60,928 nt of DNA from RGDT01 sp964630925 (GTDB lineage Bacteria > Planctomycetota > Planctomycetia > Gemmatales > Gemmataceae): NCBI GenBank assembly GCA_964630925.1, contig CAZVZK010000056.1:1-60928 (forward strand), given 5' to 3'. A program made the translations under genes and the position numbers. Below, one piece after another: positions 24,822 through 33,157 of this stretch. A model generated the notes under the pieces. The model was not told the origin of the DNA. It was given only the letters and a program-made list of their open reading frames with translations, and did not search any database. Each line of letters starts with the position of its first letter. Positions within the stretch are counted from its first letter, which is position 1.

Positions 24822-26092
24822 TTGCCGCCCTCCGAGGTCAGGTCCAGCGTGATCTTCTCGCGGCCCGTCGCCTTGAGCGTGGCCTTCAAAGGCGTCGTCT
24901 CCGTGGCGGCGTACTTCGCGGGCAGCAGGTTCGGCCCGGGCTTGCCGTCCGCCGTGTAGCGCGGCTTGCGGAGTGCCACGGTGATCTTGAACTCGCCTGC
25001 GGGGACGCCGTCGTTGGCCTCGTAGGTGCTGAGCTTCACGGAGCCGTCGGCGGCGGTGATGCCGTCGGCCCGCGGCTGCCCCGCCTCCTTGCCGACGCCG
25101 GTGAACACCACGACGGCCCCGGACAGCGGCTTGCCGTCGAGGGTGACGGACACGTCGAGCGGGAGGGGCGGCTTGCGGTGGTAGTACTTGACGCCCTCCT
25201 CGTCGGCGGCGATGGGCGACAGGTCCTCCTTGAGGATGCCGTCGAGGAGGAGGTTGGCGACGACGGGCCCGCCTTCCTTCATGGTCACCCAGGTGATGTG
25301 GTCGAACTCGCCGTACTCGACGCCGCGGAGCCGGCTGTCGCCGCCGGTGGTGGCCAGCATGTAGTAGCTCATGCCCTGGCGGGTGAACTTCTGGTAGCGG
25401 TGGACGTGGCCGGCGAAGACGGTGTACTTGCGGCCGTCGAGGAGTTTCTCGACCTCGGGCCAGCCGTTCGTCTCGGCGTCGCGCAGGACCCACATCGGCT
25501 TGTGGAGGAAGACGAAGGTGTGGCGCACGCCCTTGTTTTCGCCGAGGATGCGTTCGAGCCACTTCATCTGCCCCGGCCCGATGCGGGCGTCGCCCTTGGG
25601 GGCGAAGGGCAGCGACTCCGAGTTGAGGACGACGAAGAGGCACCCCCGGTAGTTGAACTCGTAGTAGGCCGGGCCGAACTTGTCCTTCCAGATGTCGGCC
25701 ATCACGAGGTTGGTGATGTCGTGGTTGCCGGGGACGTAGAAGAACGGCATCTGCAGCCGTGAGACGTACCCCTGGAATTCACGCCACTGGGCGGCGACCT
25801 TGGCCTTGTCGGAGGAATAGCCCTCGATGAGGTCGCCGACGGACAGGACGAATTCGGGCTGGAGGAGGTTGAGCTGCTCGACGGCGCGGGCGAAGACCTT
25901 GGGCCGATGGCCCCCGGTGCGGTCGGAGACGATGGCGAACTGGAAGGTGTCGTTGTTGAGGTTCGTATGAGTGAAGGGGTTGGTGGCGTCGGCGGCGAGG
26001 TCGAATTCGGGCCGGGGCGCGTCGGGCCGCGAGAAGGCGACGGCGGCGGCGAGGAGCGCGGCGGCGGCGAGGCCGGCGAGCAGGGTCTTCAT
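24818..26092 (-). CDS. Secreted metallophosphoesterase with C-terminal beta-sandwich, paralog A
   Basis: This 424-residue protein is closely similar in architecture to the downstream paralog: signal peptide (KTLLAGLAAAALLAAAVAFS), SDRTGG, VGDLIEG, GNHD, FLHKPMW and GHVHRY, then a beta-sandwich (LDGKPLSGAVVVF). The shared signal peptides and motifs mean a local duplication. Both seem to keep their metal ligands, so both may be active. First gene of a two-gene operon with a four-base overlap. Confidence 0.88.
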   Translation of the reverse strand: MKTLLAGLAAAALLAAAVAFSRPDAPRPEFDLAADATNPFTHTNLNNDTFQFAIVSDRTGGHRPKVFARAVEQLNLLQPEFVLSVGDLIEGYSSDKAKVAAQWREFQGYVSRLQMPFFYVPGNHDITNLVMADIWKDKFGPAYYEFNYRGCLFVVLNSESLPFAPKGDARIGPGQMKWLERILGENKGVRHTFVFLHKPMWVLRDAETNGWPEVEKLLDGRKYTVFAGHVHRYQKFTRQGMSYYMLATTGGDSRLRGVEYGEFDHITWVTMKEGGPVVANLLLDGILKEDLSPIAADEEGVKYYHRKPPLPLDVSVTLDGKPLSGAVVVFTGVGKEAGQPRADGITAADGSVKLSTYEANDGVPAGEFKITVALRKPRYTADGKPGPNLLPAKYAATETTPLKATLKATGREKITLDLTSEGGK

Positions 26093-26173
26093 GGGTGGCC
26101 CTCGTTGGGGATGCGGCGATTCTAGCGAGGGCCGGCCCGGTGGCGAGCGAAAGATCGGTGAAGATGGGGCGGA

Positions 26174-26697
26174 TCACCCGGCGAGCAGCTCGTCCCAGGT
26201 GTTCACGTCGAGGATGCGTTCGGTCAGGGCGGCGAGGCGCGCGGGGTCGGTGATGGCCTCGATGGCCACCCGGGCCCCTTCCGGGGCCGCCGACCCGAAC
26301 TTCCGCGTGCCCAGCAGAAGGAGCGTCTCGCGGACGCCCTCGCAGCGGCCGCGTTCCTGGCCCTTGCGGAGGATGGCCTGATAGGTGGTGGACTCTTCCA
26401 TCTCTTGAACCCCCTCGAAGATCGGGCGGAGGACGCTCTCCTCATAGCGCAGGCCGAGCAGGACGAAGGTCGCCATCTCCATCTTACCCCCAAGTGAGCT
26501 GGGGGCGAGACGCCCCCAGACCCCCGATGGCCGCGGAGTCTCCGCCCGCAGCCGGCGGATCACACGCCCCACCGTGCCTGCCAGATCCCGGCCAGCCTCG
26601 TCCGTCAGCGGGGCGAACGGCAGAACCGCTCCGCCCAGGCATCCGGGGACAGCTCCAGCATGTCCTTGAACGTGTCGTCGAACGGCTTGCTCGACAT
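26174..26697 (-). pseudogene. Broken copy of the MSSKPFDDTFKD multi-copy planctomycete family
   Basis: The ATG at 26697 begins MSSKPFDDTFKDMLELSPDA, then reaches a stop after 30 codons. A second frame picks up in the overlapping DNA and continues with the family C-terminus (LPFAPLTDEAG..., MATFVLLGLRYEESVLRP, ESTTYQAILRKGQERG, LLLLGTRKFG, LDVNTWDELLAG). The central, roughly hundred-residue Rpn/nuclease-like region is missing, so an internal deletion with frameshift made this remnant. It also contains a palindromic repeat (26500-26520). The pieces are clearly of one family; the protein is unlikely to be made. Confidence 0.75.
26500..26520. repeat. REP-like palindrome in the pseudogene
   Basis: CTGGGGGCG-AGA-CGCCCCCAG is a perfect 9-base stem with a 3-base loop. 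The 20 bases at 26497-26516 recur exactly at 60831-60850, where they join the dispersed palindromic repeat. Confidence 0.75.
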
Positions 26698-26747
26698 CGA
26701 AGCTTCCTGGGATAGTCGGGCATTTCTCCGGCCGGTGTCGGCCGCCC

Positions 26748-27251
26748 TCACTTCTCGAACAGGTCCGGCTGGTACATCTCGCGCACGGACAGCGCCGGGT
26801 CGATCCGGCCCGAGACCGGCTCATACCGCCCATCCTTCCGCGCCTTGAGGAACAGCAGGTACTCCGGCGCCCCCAGCTCCGCCTTGAACTCCTTCGTCAC
26901 GACCCGCAGGGGCTTGGTGCGGAATGTGACGAGGAGCGGCCCGTTGATGAGCTGCACCCCGTCTTCGAGTTTGTAGTGCAGCACCTTGATCGTGTCGCCC
27001 GCCTTCCCCTTGAGGACGGCCTTCACCTCCAAAGTGGTTGTCTGGCCGAGGAATGTCGCCTCCCACGGGTTGTCCTTCAGCCGGTCATCGGCGTCCGCTG
27101 TTGATTTCGCCCTGGCGATCACGACGAGGTCGGCCTCCTTCATGAGCCGCTTGTGCGACCAGCTCTCAAGCAGGCGCGCCTCCGCGACGCTCGCCGCCAG
27201 AATAACCACCCCGGCCACGGACAGCATCTTGAACATCGCACGGCCCCTCAT
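26748..27251 (-). CDS. Secreted protein of unknown function
   Basis: This protein has 167 residues with an N-terminal signal peptide (MLSVAGVVILAASVAEA). The body (LMKEADLVVIARAKST...EVKAVLKGKAGDTIKVLHY) resembles OB-like or CSD-like beta domains in bacterial proteins of the form 'VVVGKVTE...VLKG', often found in exported planctomycete proteins. A second ATG at 27236, five codons in, has GAGGGG at better spacing and may be the true start. It begins 8 bases after the stop of the kinase gene, so it is probably in its operon. Function unknown. Confidence 0.75.
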   Translation of the reverse strand: MRGRAMFKMLSVAGVVILAASVAEARLLESWSHKRLMKEADLVVIARAKSTADADDRLKDNPWEATFLGQTTTLEVKAVLKGKAGDTIKVLHYKLEDGVQLINGPLLVTFRTKPLRVVTKEFKAELGAPEYLLFLKARKDGRYEPVSGRIDPALSVREMYQPDLFEK

Positions 27252-27259
27252 GGTGACCC

Positions 27260-28891
27260 CTACGCCGGCCCGTAGGCCCGCGTCGCCGCCATCGCCGGCA
27301 CGTCGTCCGCCGTGTCGGGCCGCGTGCCCGCCGAACGCCACCACGCCGCCGCGTCCGCCTCCGTCCACTGCCCCGCCGCGTCGCACGCCCCCAACGCACG
27401 CTCCAGGGCGGCCACGTCGGCGAAGCGGCCCTCCGGCTTCTTCTCCAGGCAGCGCAGGATCACCGCCTCCAGGTCGCGCGGCACGTCGGCCCGGAACGTC
27501 GACGGCGGCTCCACCACCTCGTAGGCGTGCGCCAGCAGCATCTCCATCGCCGTCTCGCGCTCGAACGGAGGGCGGCCCGTCAGCAGGTAATACCCCACCC
27601 CGCCCAGCGAGTAGATGTCCGCCCGCGCGTCCACGTCGCTGCGGCCCGTCGCCTGCTCCGGCGGCATGAACGGCGGCGACCCGAGGATCATCCCTTGCAG
27701 CGTCAGGCGCTTCGCCTCGTCGCCCAGGCCCGGCGTCTGCACCAGCCCGTAATCCAGCAGCTTGGCCACGTCGTGCTCGCCGCCACGCTCGCAGGCGATG
27801 ATGTTGCCCGGCTTGATGTCGCGGTGCAGCAGGCCGATCCCGTGCGCCTCCTTGAGCGCCCGGCATACCTGACGCAGGAAGTGGATGGCCCGCTCCGCCG
27901 GCAGCGTGCCGTGGCGCGACACCATCTGCTCCAGCGTCATGCCCGGCAGGTACTCCATCACGTAGTAGAACGTGCCGTCGTCGGCGTGGCCGTAGTCGTA
28001 CACGTCCACCGAGTTGGGGTGCGTCAGCGTCGCCATCGACTGCACCTCGCGCTCGAACCGCTCCAGCACCGCCGGGTCACGCATCCGGTCGGGGCGGATC
28101 AGCTTCACGGCGCAGCGGCGGCGGAGGAGGCGGTGCTCGGCCTCGAACACCTCGCCCATGCCGCCGCCGCCGAGGCGCTTGCCGAGGCGGTACTGGCCGA
28201 GCTGCTGGGCCTGGAACGCCTCGCGGCGCAACGCCTCCAGGCGGTAGGAGCCGAAGACCGCCACGCCCACGCCGGTGCCGAGCAGGATGGCGAGGTCGCG
28301 CAGGCCGTGCAGGACGCCGGGGCACATCTGCCCGGAGGCCCAGGCGCCGATGGCCGTCAGGAGGATGGGCAGGGCCATGAGGGTGCCGACGACGGCCAGG
28401 CAGCGGCGCCACGAGCCGGGGATCAGCGTGCCGTAGACCACGATGAGGAAGAACCAGCGCGTGATGGAGGAGTCGATCCACAGGCGCATCACGTCGAGGC
28501 GGCCGTGGTACGCCTCGGGGGCGTGGAGGAGGTCCGGCACGCGGAACATGCGGATTTGCAGCCAGCCGAAGAAGCCCGCGAGGACCGCGAGCATGGCCGT
28601 CTCCACCTGCCGCAGATTGCACTCCGTCCAGCCGTCGCGGAAATACAAGATGGCGCCGATGAGGCCGACGCAGGCCGTCGCGATGACGTGCAGCGACAGG
28701 CTGACGGCGTCGGTCTGGGACGGGTCGATGAGGTTGGCGGCGAGGAAGAGGGCCAGCGGGGCGAATGCCAGCAGCGCGACGACGCACAGCCGCCGGCGTA
28801 GGAGGCCGGCCACCGCGCCGTGGTACGCGGTGCTGTCACCGCCCAGCGCGACGCGGCAGCGTCGGGGGGGCGTCGGTTCGTGCTGGCTCAT
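27260..28891 (-). CDS. Membrane-bound Ser/Thr protein kinase with six N-terminal helices
   Basis: This protein has 543 residues. The N-terminal 210 residues hold about six membrane helices; the kinase domain spans about 225-490 with KRLGGGGMGEVFEA, CAVKLI, HRDIKPGN and MPPEQ. The DFG motif reads DYG, which keeps the metal-binding Asp. The order is opposite to the usual kinase-helix layout. I chose the ATG at 28891 because the ATG at 28921 lies too close to a TATAAT box at 28924-28929. It leads a likely two-gene operon with the secreted protein at 26748. Confidence 0.87.
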   Translation of the reverse strand: MSQHEPTPPRRCRVALGGDSTAYHGAVAGLLRRRLCVVALLAFAPLALFLAANLIDPSQTDAVSLSLHVIATACVGLIGAILYFRDGWTECNLRQVETAMLAVLAGFFGWLQIRMFRVPDLLHAPEAYHGRLDVMRLWIDSSITRWFFLIVVYGTLIPGSWRRCLAVVGTLMALPILLTAIGAWASGQMCPGVLHGLRDLAILLGTGVGVAVFGSYRLEALRREAFQAQQLGQYRLGKRLGGGGMGEVFEAEHRLLRRRCAVKLIRPDRMRDPAVLERFEREVQSMATLTHPNSVDVYDYGHADDGTFYYVMEYLPGMTLEQMVSRHGTLPAERAIHFLRQVCRALKEAHGIGLLHRDIKPGNIIACERGGEHDVAKLLDYGLVQTPGLGDEAKRLTLQGMILGSPPFMPPEQATGRSDVDARADIYSLGGVGYYLLTGRPPFERETAMEMLLAHAYEVVEPPSTFRADVPRDLEAVILRCLEKKPEGRFADVAALERALGACDAAGQWTEADAAAWWRSAGTRPDTADDVPAMAATRAYGPA

Positions 28892-28923
28892 GGCCGGCTC
28901 TCGTCTCGGGGGAGTGTCCACGT

Positions 28924-28929
28924 ATTATA
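28924..28929 (-). promoter_or_regulatory. TATAAT -10 box upstream of the membrane kinase
   Basis: A perfect TATAAT on the minus strand lies 33 bases before the chosen ATG. No good -35 hexamer is seen at 17 bases. It implies a start of transcription near 28917 and supports the ATG at 28891. Confidence 0.5.
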
Positions 28930-29057
28930 CGCCGGCCGCCGCGATCCGTTGCGGCCCGGCCCGCCCACTGTTACAGACGTGTCACACGCCCCGATCATCG
29001 TAAAGAATCCGCGGCGGAAGGCGTCCCCCTGCCGCCGCCGCCCCCGACGCCAGACAC

Positions 29058-30215
29058 TCACCTGCCCGCCACGATCTTGCTGGCGACCCTGTCGCCGGCC
29101 TGGAAGTTGCCGAGCGGCTTGCCCTCCGTCCTGGCGACGCTCTCCTTGGCCGTCACCTCGACCACCCGGACCTTCCCGAGGTACTTCGACTCCGCCCCGA
29201 GGCGGAACACCTCCAGCACGTCCCCCTTCGCCACGCCGGCGTCGCTCCCGATGTCCAACTTCAAGAGCCCCTTGTCCGCGACCTGCGTCACCTTGCCCTC
29301 CACGTCCTTCCTCGCCGCGTCTGCCCTCGCGGCGCCGCCCTTCCAGAATGCCATCAGCGTCACCGCGCCCGGCGGGATCTTGTCCTCCGGCACGAACAGG
29401 ACGCCGTACTCGCGCACCACGAAGCGGTGGCCCGGCAGGGTGTCCTCGATGAGCTGGCAGGCGGCGCCGAACGTCACCTCGCCCACGTCGCCGGTCGTGA
29501 CCGTGCCCTTGGCCGCCGGGCCGCGGATGTGCAGGCCGGAGGTCTTCCCCAGGTACGACAGGGCGTCGGCCAGATCGACCGCCTCGAACTTCAACGTCAA
29601 CTTCTTGTCCAGCGCCGCGCGGATGCGATCGGCCATCGTCCCCGTGACCCCGGCGCGCGGCTCGGTGCCCGTCACCTCCTTGCCCGTCCTGGCGTCCCAG
29701 ATGCGGACGGTGCCGTGGCCGTCCATCGTATGCAGCCGGCCGCCGTCGGGGCTGAAGGCGATTCGTGCCCAGTCGAGCTTCAACGCCGCGGGCGAGTCGC
29801 CCTTGCCGGTCAGCACCGCCAGGGCCGCCTCCGCCCCCTTCACCTCGTTCTCGTAGCGCGACACGGTCAACTGGGCGATCATCACGTCGTCGATCGAGAA
29901 GGCCGTCGCCACCTTGGCCCGCGCGTCCATGATCGCCTTGAGCCGGCGCTTCGATTCCGTCAGCATGTCGCGGCTCGCCTGGGCGGCGTGATACGCCGCC
30001 ACCACCTTGTGGGCGATCTCCCGCCGCGCCTTCTCCAGCTCGGCGCGGGCCAGCAGCACCTTCGCCTCCGCCGTGCCGATGTCGGGGTGCCCCTTGAGCG
30101 CCTCCTCCAGCAGCTTCTCCAGCTCGCTCTTCGTCTTCGGCTTCGGCTCCCCGCCCCCGCCCGTCTGGGCCGCCGCCACGCCGCACAACACCATCAGCAG
30201 CATCAGTGTCCGCAT
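29058..30215 (-). CDS. Secreted protein with helical N-terminus, lone WD40 repeat and secretin-type domain
   Basis: This protein has 385 residues with a signal peptide (RTLMLLMVLCGVAAAQ). Residues about 30-140 are a long alpha-helical, TolC-like hairpin region. Residues about 145-180 (IAFSPDGGRLHTMDGHGTVRIWDARTGKE) are one isolated WD40-type repeat. Residues about 195-295 resemble the STN/secretin N-terminal fold (ALSYLGKTSGLHI). The C-terminus has a small beta domain (KGDVLEVFRLG). The role is unknown; it is the third gene of the ECF sigma operon and overlaps the preceding gene by 13 bases. Confidence 0.68.
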   Translation of the reverse strand: MRTLMLLMVLCGVAAAQTGGGGEPKPKTKSELEKLLEEALKGHPDIGTAEAKVLLARAELEKARREIAHKVVAAYHAAQASRDMLTESKRRLKAIMDARAKVATAFSIDDVMIAQLTVSRYENEVKGAEAALAVLTGKGDSPAALKLDWARIAFSPDGGRLHTMDGHGTVRIWDARTGKEVTGTEPRAGVTGTMADRIRAALDKKLTLKFEAVDLADALSYLGKTSGLHIRGPAAKGTVTTGDVGEVTFGAACQLIEDTLPGHRFVVREYGVLFVPEDKIPPGAVTLMAFWKGGAARADAARKDVEGKVTQVADKGLLKLDIGSDAGVAKGDVLEVFRLGAESKYLGKVRVVEVTAKESVARTEGKPLGNFQAGDRVASKIVAGR

Positions 30216-30664
30216 GCTCCCCTCTCCTTCTTGCGGGCGTACTTGATCGCCATCAACAGGTAGCCGTCGCCGTCCTTCGGCTCCAGGTCGCCGGACTCGT
30301 CCAGGGCGTGGCCGTAGCAGCGCACCGCCTCCGCCGGGCGGCCCTCGTCGAGGTACCGCTCCGCCGCCTCGCGGTAGAGCTTCGGGTCATCCTCCAGGGC
30401 GCGCCACTCGATCTCTTCGGCGGGCCGGGGGCGTGCCCCCCCGGAGTGAGCCCCCCCCGGCGGCGCGGCGGGCGGCGTCGGCAGCGGGCCGGCCAGCATC
30501 AGCACGCCCGCCGCGATGGCCGCCATCAACAGGCCGACGGCGCCGTAGGGTGGACGGCGGCGTCCACGCAGGGCATCCAGCGTCTTCGTCAGCACGCGCC
30601 GGCGCACCTCGTCGGAGGCGGGCGGGCCCGTCGGGGCCAGAAGTTCGTCGAGCGGGTCGGTCAT
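30203..30664 (-). CDS. Single-pass membrane protein of the ECF operon (possible anti-sigma)
   Basis: This protein has 153 residues. A cytoplasmic N-terminus (MTDPLDELLAPTGPPASDEVRRRVLTKTLDALRGR) is followed by one membrane helix (GAVGLLMAAIAAGVLMLAG), a Pro/Gly linker and a TPR-like C-terminal segment (YREAAERYLDEGRPAEAVRCYGHAL). Its position and topology fit an anti-sigma factor, but it lacks the HxxxCxxC zinc motif of ZAS anti-sigma domains. Its ATG overlaps the sigma factor stop (ATGA). Confidence 0.65.
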   Translation of the reverse strand: MTDPLDELLAPTGPPASDEVRRRVLTKTLDALRGRRRPPYGAVGLLMAAIAAGVLMLAGPLPTPPAAPPGGAHSGGARPRPAEEIEWRALEDDPKLYREAAERYLDEGRPAEAVRCYGHALDESGDLEPKDGDGYLLMAIKYARKKERGACGH

Positions 30665-31179
30665 GATGCGCCCTCCGGGTACGCGGCGCGGAACGCCTCG
30701 CGCGCCCTCGTCAGCAGCGACTCCGTCGCCTTGGCCGACTCGCCACACAGGGCCGCGATCTCCGCCACGGCCAGGCCCTCCAGATACTTCATCCGCAGCA
30801 CAGCCTCGTAACGTGTCGGCAAGGACGCGAGGGCACTCGCCACGCCCTCCGCACGCTCGCGCCGCATCGCCTCGGCGTCCGCCGGCTCCCCTTCCCCGAT
30901 GGGCGGGGGGATCGCCCGCTTCTTGCGGAAACGGTTGAGGAGGAGGTTGGCGGCGATGCCGCGCAGCCACGCCAGGAACGGCCCGGCGTCGGGGTCGAAG
31001 CTGTCGATGCGGCGGACGGCGGTCATCCAGGCCTCTTGCAGCACGTCGTCGGCGTCGTGGCGCAGCCCGCCGCAGCGCCACAGGACGTAGGCGTCGAGCG
31101 GCCCGAACGCCTCGGCGTACCAGGCCCGCCACGCCGACTCGTCGCCGGCCAGCACGGCCGCCTTGCGTGCGGCGTCCAT
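30661..31179 (-). CDS. ECF RNA polymerase sigma factor
   Basis: This protein has 172 residues with both ECF regions. Region 2 includes DADDVLQEAWMTAVRRIDSF and FLAWLRGIAANLLLNRFRKK; region 4 includes LPTRYEAVLRMKYLEGLAVAEIAALCG and a helix-turn-helix ending in TRAREAF. It directs RNA polymerase to a specific promoter set. It is the first gene of a three-gene minus-strand operon with a membrane partner and a secreted protein, a typical signalling unit. A repeat-rich divergent gap separates it from the histidine kinase gene at 31731. Confidence 0.88.
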   Translation of the reverse strand: MDAARKAAVLAGDESAWRAWYAEAFGPLDAYVLWRCGGLRHDADDVLQEAWMTAVRRIDSFDPDAGPFLAWLRGIAANLLLNRFRKKRAIPPPIGEGEPADAEAMRRERAEGVASALASLPTRYEAVLRMKYLEGLAVAEIAALCGESAKATESLLTRAREAFRAAYPEGAS

Positions 31180-31438
31180 CGCGTCTCCTCACACACCATC
31201 TTGTCGCCGCCCGCCCCGATCCTTCGCGTAAAAGGGGTCAGGGGTTAGGGGTCAGGGGTCAGTAAGAAAGTGAACAGCCAAGTGAAGACAAGGCACCGGA
31301 CGCCCCGCTTTCTCTTGTCTTGGCTGTTCACTGGCTGTTCTCTTGTCGTAACCGACCAGCCGGGTGTGGGAATGAGACGGAAGTAGACGGGGGGGATGGC
31401 CGGGGTGGGGCGGATTGCATTGCATTGCACCCCCCCCA

Positions 31439-31551
31439 GGGAGACTGCTGAACAACCCCCTCGACTCGACGTAAGTCCGTAAAAGTCGTCCTCGCGGGAC
31501 ACGAACTTTACGGACTTACGTCGACGAAACCGAGTTTTTCAGCAGTCTCCC
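31439..31551. mobile_element. MITE-like element with terminal inverted repeats
   Basis: The ends are GGGAGACTGCTGAA (31439-31452) and its perfect reverse complement (31538-31551). An inner inverted pair CGACGTAAGTCCGTAAA (about 31468-31484 with 31507-31523) extends the pairing. The length is 113 bases and there is no transposase. The end sequence resembles ends of IS5-type elements, but I could not compare it with a database. Confidence 0.6.
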
Positions 31552-31560
31552 AGGCACCCC

Positions 31561-31596
31561 CTGAAATGCAAATTCCTGGCTGAATTTGCAGTTCAG
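31561..31596. repeat. AT-richer palindrome beside the MITE
   Basis: CTGAAATGCAAATTC (31561-31575) pairs with GAATTTGCAGTTCAG (31582-31596) with one mismatch and a 6-base loop. It stands out from the GC-rich surroundings. Confidence 0.65.
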
Positions 31597-31730
31597 GGCA
31601 AGTGGTCAGGCCACCCACTCCCGTGCCGTGGCCGCCCTCCACGTCTCATTTTGTCTAACCCCACACGCCGGGTGAACGGCTACCTCTTGTCTTCTTCTTC
31701 CTGACCCCTGACCCCTGACCCCTGACCCCT

Positions 31731-33143
31731 ATGAGATGGCCGATACGCACCCAACTGCTCCTGCCCGTCCTGCTGCTCCTGGCCGGCATCGCCGCCATCA
31801 GCGCCGGCACCGCCTACGCCGCCTCGCAGGCGGCCCGCCGTCAGATCGAGGACCACATCCGCCAGGCCGTCCTCGTCCTCGACCCGCCGCCGGGCGAGTT
31901 CCTCGTCCCGCTCAACGGCCCCATCTTCGGGCTGGTCGGGGATCTCTCCGGGGCGCGCTACATCCTCGACAGCCCCGTCTCGGATCGGCGTGCCAGGTCG
32001 CCCGACCTTGAAGGCGTCGTCCCGCCCAGGGGCCTCCCCGTCGCCGACGGCCCCGACGCCCTCACGCTCGGCGGGATCGTCCGTGTCGCCGGGGCGAACT
32101 ACCTGTGCGGCGCCGCCCGCCTGCGCCGCCATGACCACCGCGGTGACACCCTCTTCATTTTTTACCCCGAGTCGGCGTGGCTCGAGGCACGCTGGGCGGC
32201 CATGTGGCCGTCGCTCGCCCTCGGGCTGACCGTCGGCGCCGCCGCGCTGCTGCTTGCGTTCGTGCAGGCGCGGGGCCTGGGGCGGCGCGTCCTCGACCTG
32301 GAGGCCAGCACGCGGCGCATCGCCTCCGGCGACTTCAGCCCCATGCCGCTGCCCGCCCCCGACGACGAGATGCGCGACCTGGCCCGCAGCGTCAACGACA
32401 TGGCCGCCCAGATCGCCGCGTTGCAGGACGCCATCCGCCGCACCGAGCGCCTGCGTTTGCTCGGCCAGATGTCCGGCGGCCTGGCCCACGAGCTGCGCAA
32501 CGGCCTGACAGGCGCCAGGCTCGCGGTGCAGCTCTACCTCATGGAGCAGGGGGAAGAACGGGGGGGGGCGGGGGGGGGATCAGCCGAAGGCCCCCCCCCA
32601 AGAGAGGACGACGGCCCGCTGCACGTCGCGCTGCGGCAGCTCACCCTCTTGGAGACGCAGGTGCAGCGCCTGCTCGGCCTGGGCAAGGCCGGGCCGCCCG
32701 TGCGCCAGCCCCACGACCTGGCGGCGCTCCTGCGCGAGTCGGCCGCGCTGCTCGCCCCACGCTGCCGGCACGCGGGGATCGGGCTGGCGTGCGACCCCGC
32801 CGGGCCCCTCGTCGTGGAGGTCGATGCGGGGCAGTGGGGGCAGTTGGTGGTCAACCTGCTGGGCAACGCCATCGACGCCGCCGGCCCCGGCGGGCGCGTC
32901 GAGGCGCGGCTGTCGTCCGCCGGGGGCCGGGCGGTGCTGGAGGTGTTCGATTCGGGGCCGGGGCCCCCCGCCGACGTGGCGGCCCGCCTGTTCGAGCCGT
33001 TCGTCACCAGCAAGCCGGAGGGCATCGGCCTGGGCCTGGCCGTCGCCCGTACCGTGGCCGAGGGCCACGGCGGGACGCTGTCCTGGTCGCGCGTGGACGG
33101 CCGCACCTGTTTCCGGGCGGAGGTGCCGCTCGTCGTAGAATGA
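31731..33143 (+). CDS. Sensor histidine kinase with HAMP domain
   Basis: This protein has 470 residues. Helices near residues 8-32 and 160-182 flank a 130-residue extracytoplasmic sensor. A HAMP region (ARGLGRRVLDLEASTRRIASGDF) is followed by the phospho-acceptor helix (GGLAHELRNGL) and an ATPase domain with N box (NLLGNAIDA), DSGPGPP and GIGLGLA. The linker between the His domain and ATPase domain holds G9 and C9 runs. It is followed 14 bases later by its probable partner regulator. The ATG directly follows TGACCCC repeats, so no ribosome site is visible. Confidence 0.9.
   Translation: MRWPIRTQLLLPVLLLLAGIAAISAGTAYAASQAARRQIEDHIRQAVLVLDPPPGEFLVPLNGPIFGLVGDLSGARYILDSPVSDRRARSPDLEGVVPPRGLPVADGPDALTLGGIVRVAGANYLCGAARLRRHDHRGDTLFIFYPESAWLEARWAAMWPSLALGLTVGAAALLLAFVQARGLGRRVLDLEASTRRIASGDFSPMPLPAPDDEMRDLARSVNDMAAQIAALQDAIRRTERLRLLGQMSGGLAHELRNGLTGARLAVQLYLMEQGEERGGAGGGSAEGPPPREDDGPLHVALRQLTLLETQVQRLLGLGKAGPPVRQPHDLAALLRESAALLAPRCRHAGIGLACDPAGPLVVEVDAGQWGQLVVNLLGNAIDAAGPGGRVEARLSSAGGRAVLEVFDSGPGPPADVAARLFEPFVTSKPEGIGLGLAVARTVAEGHGGTLSWSRVDGRTCFRAEVPLVVE
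32560..32599. repeat. Homopolymer tracts G9-C-G9 and C9 in the kinase gene
   Basis: Runs of nine G (32560-32568 and 32570-32578) and nine C (32591-32599) lie within 40 bases of coding sequence, in a Gly/Pro-rich linker. The runs could pair as a hairpin or form a quadruplex. A change of one base in any run would shift the frame and truncate the kinase before its ATPase domain. Confidence 0.9.
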
Positions 33144-33157
33144 GGCGGGAGGGCGGC

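Larger units (their letters stand above)
31234..31729. repeat. Inverted GGGGTCA repeat arms enclosing nested palindromes
   Basis: Left arm: four heptamers at 31234-31261 (second unit GGGGTTA). Right arm: four TGACCCC units at 31702-31729, directly before the ATG at 31731. Between them lie a hairpin (31270-31292 with 31314-31331, arms containing GTGAACAGCCAA), the MITE-like element at 31439-31551 and the palindrome at 31561-31596. The gap 31180-31730 contains only these structures; I see no gene in it. Confidence 0.85.

Noticed and set aside
26174..26697. Intact 219-residue protein from an upstream ATG
   Set aside because: Its N-terminal 60 residues are a shadow of another frame; the true family start and end are in different frames.
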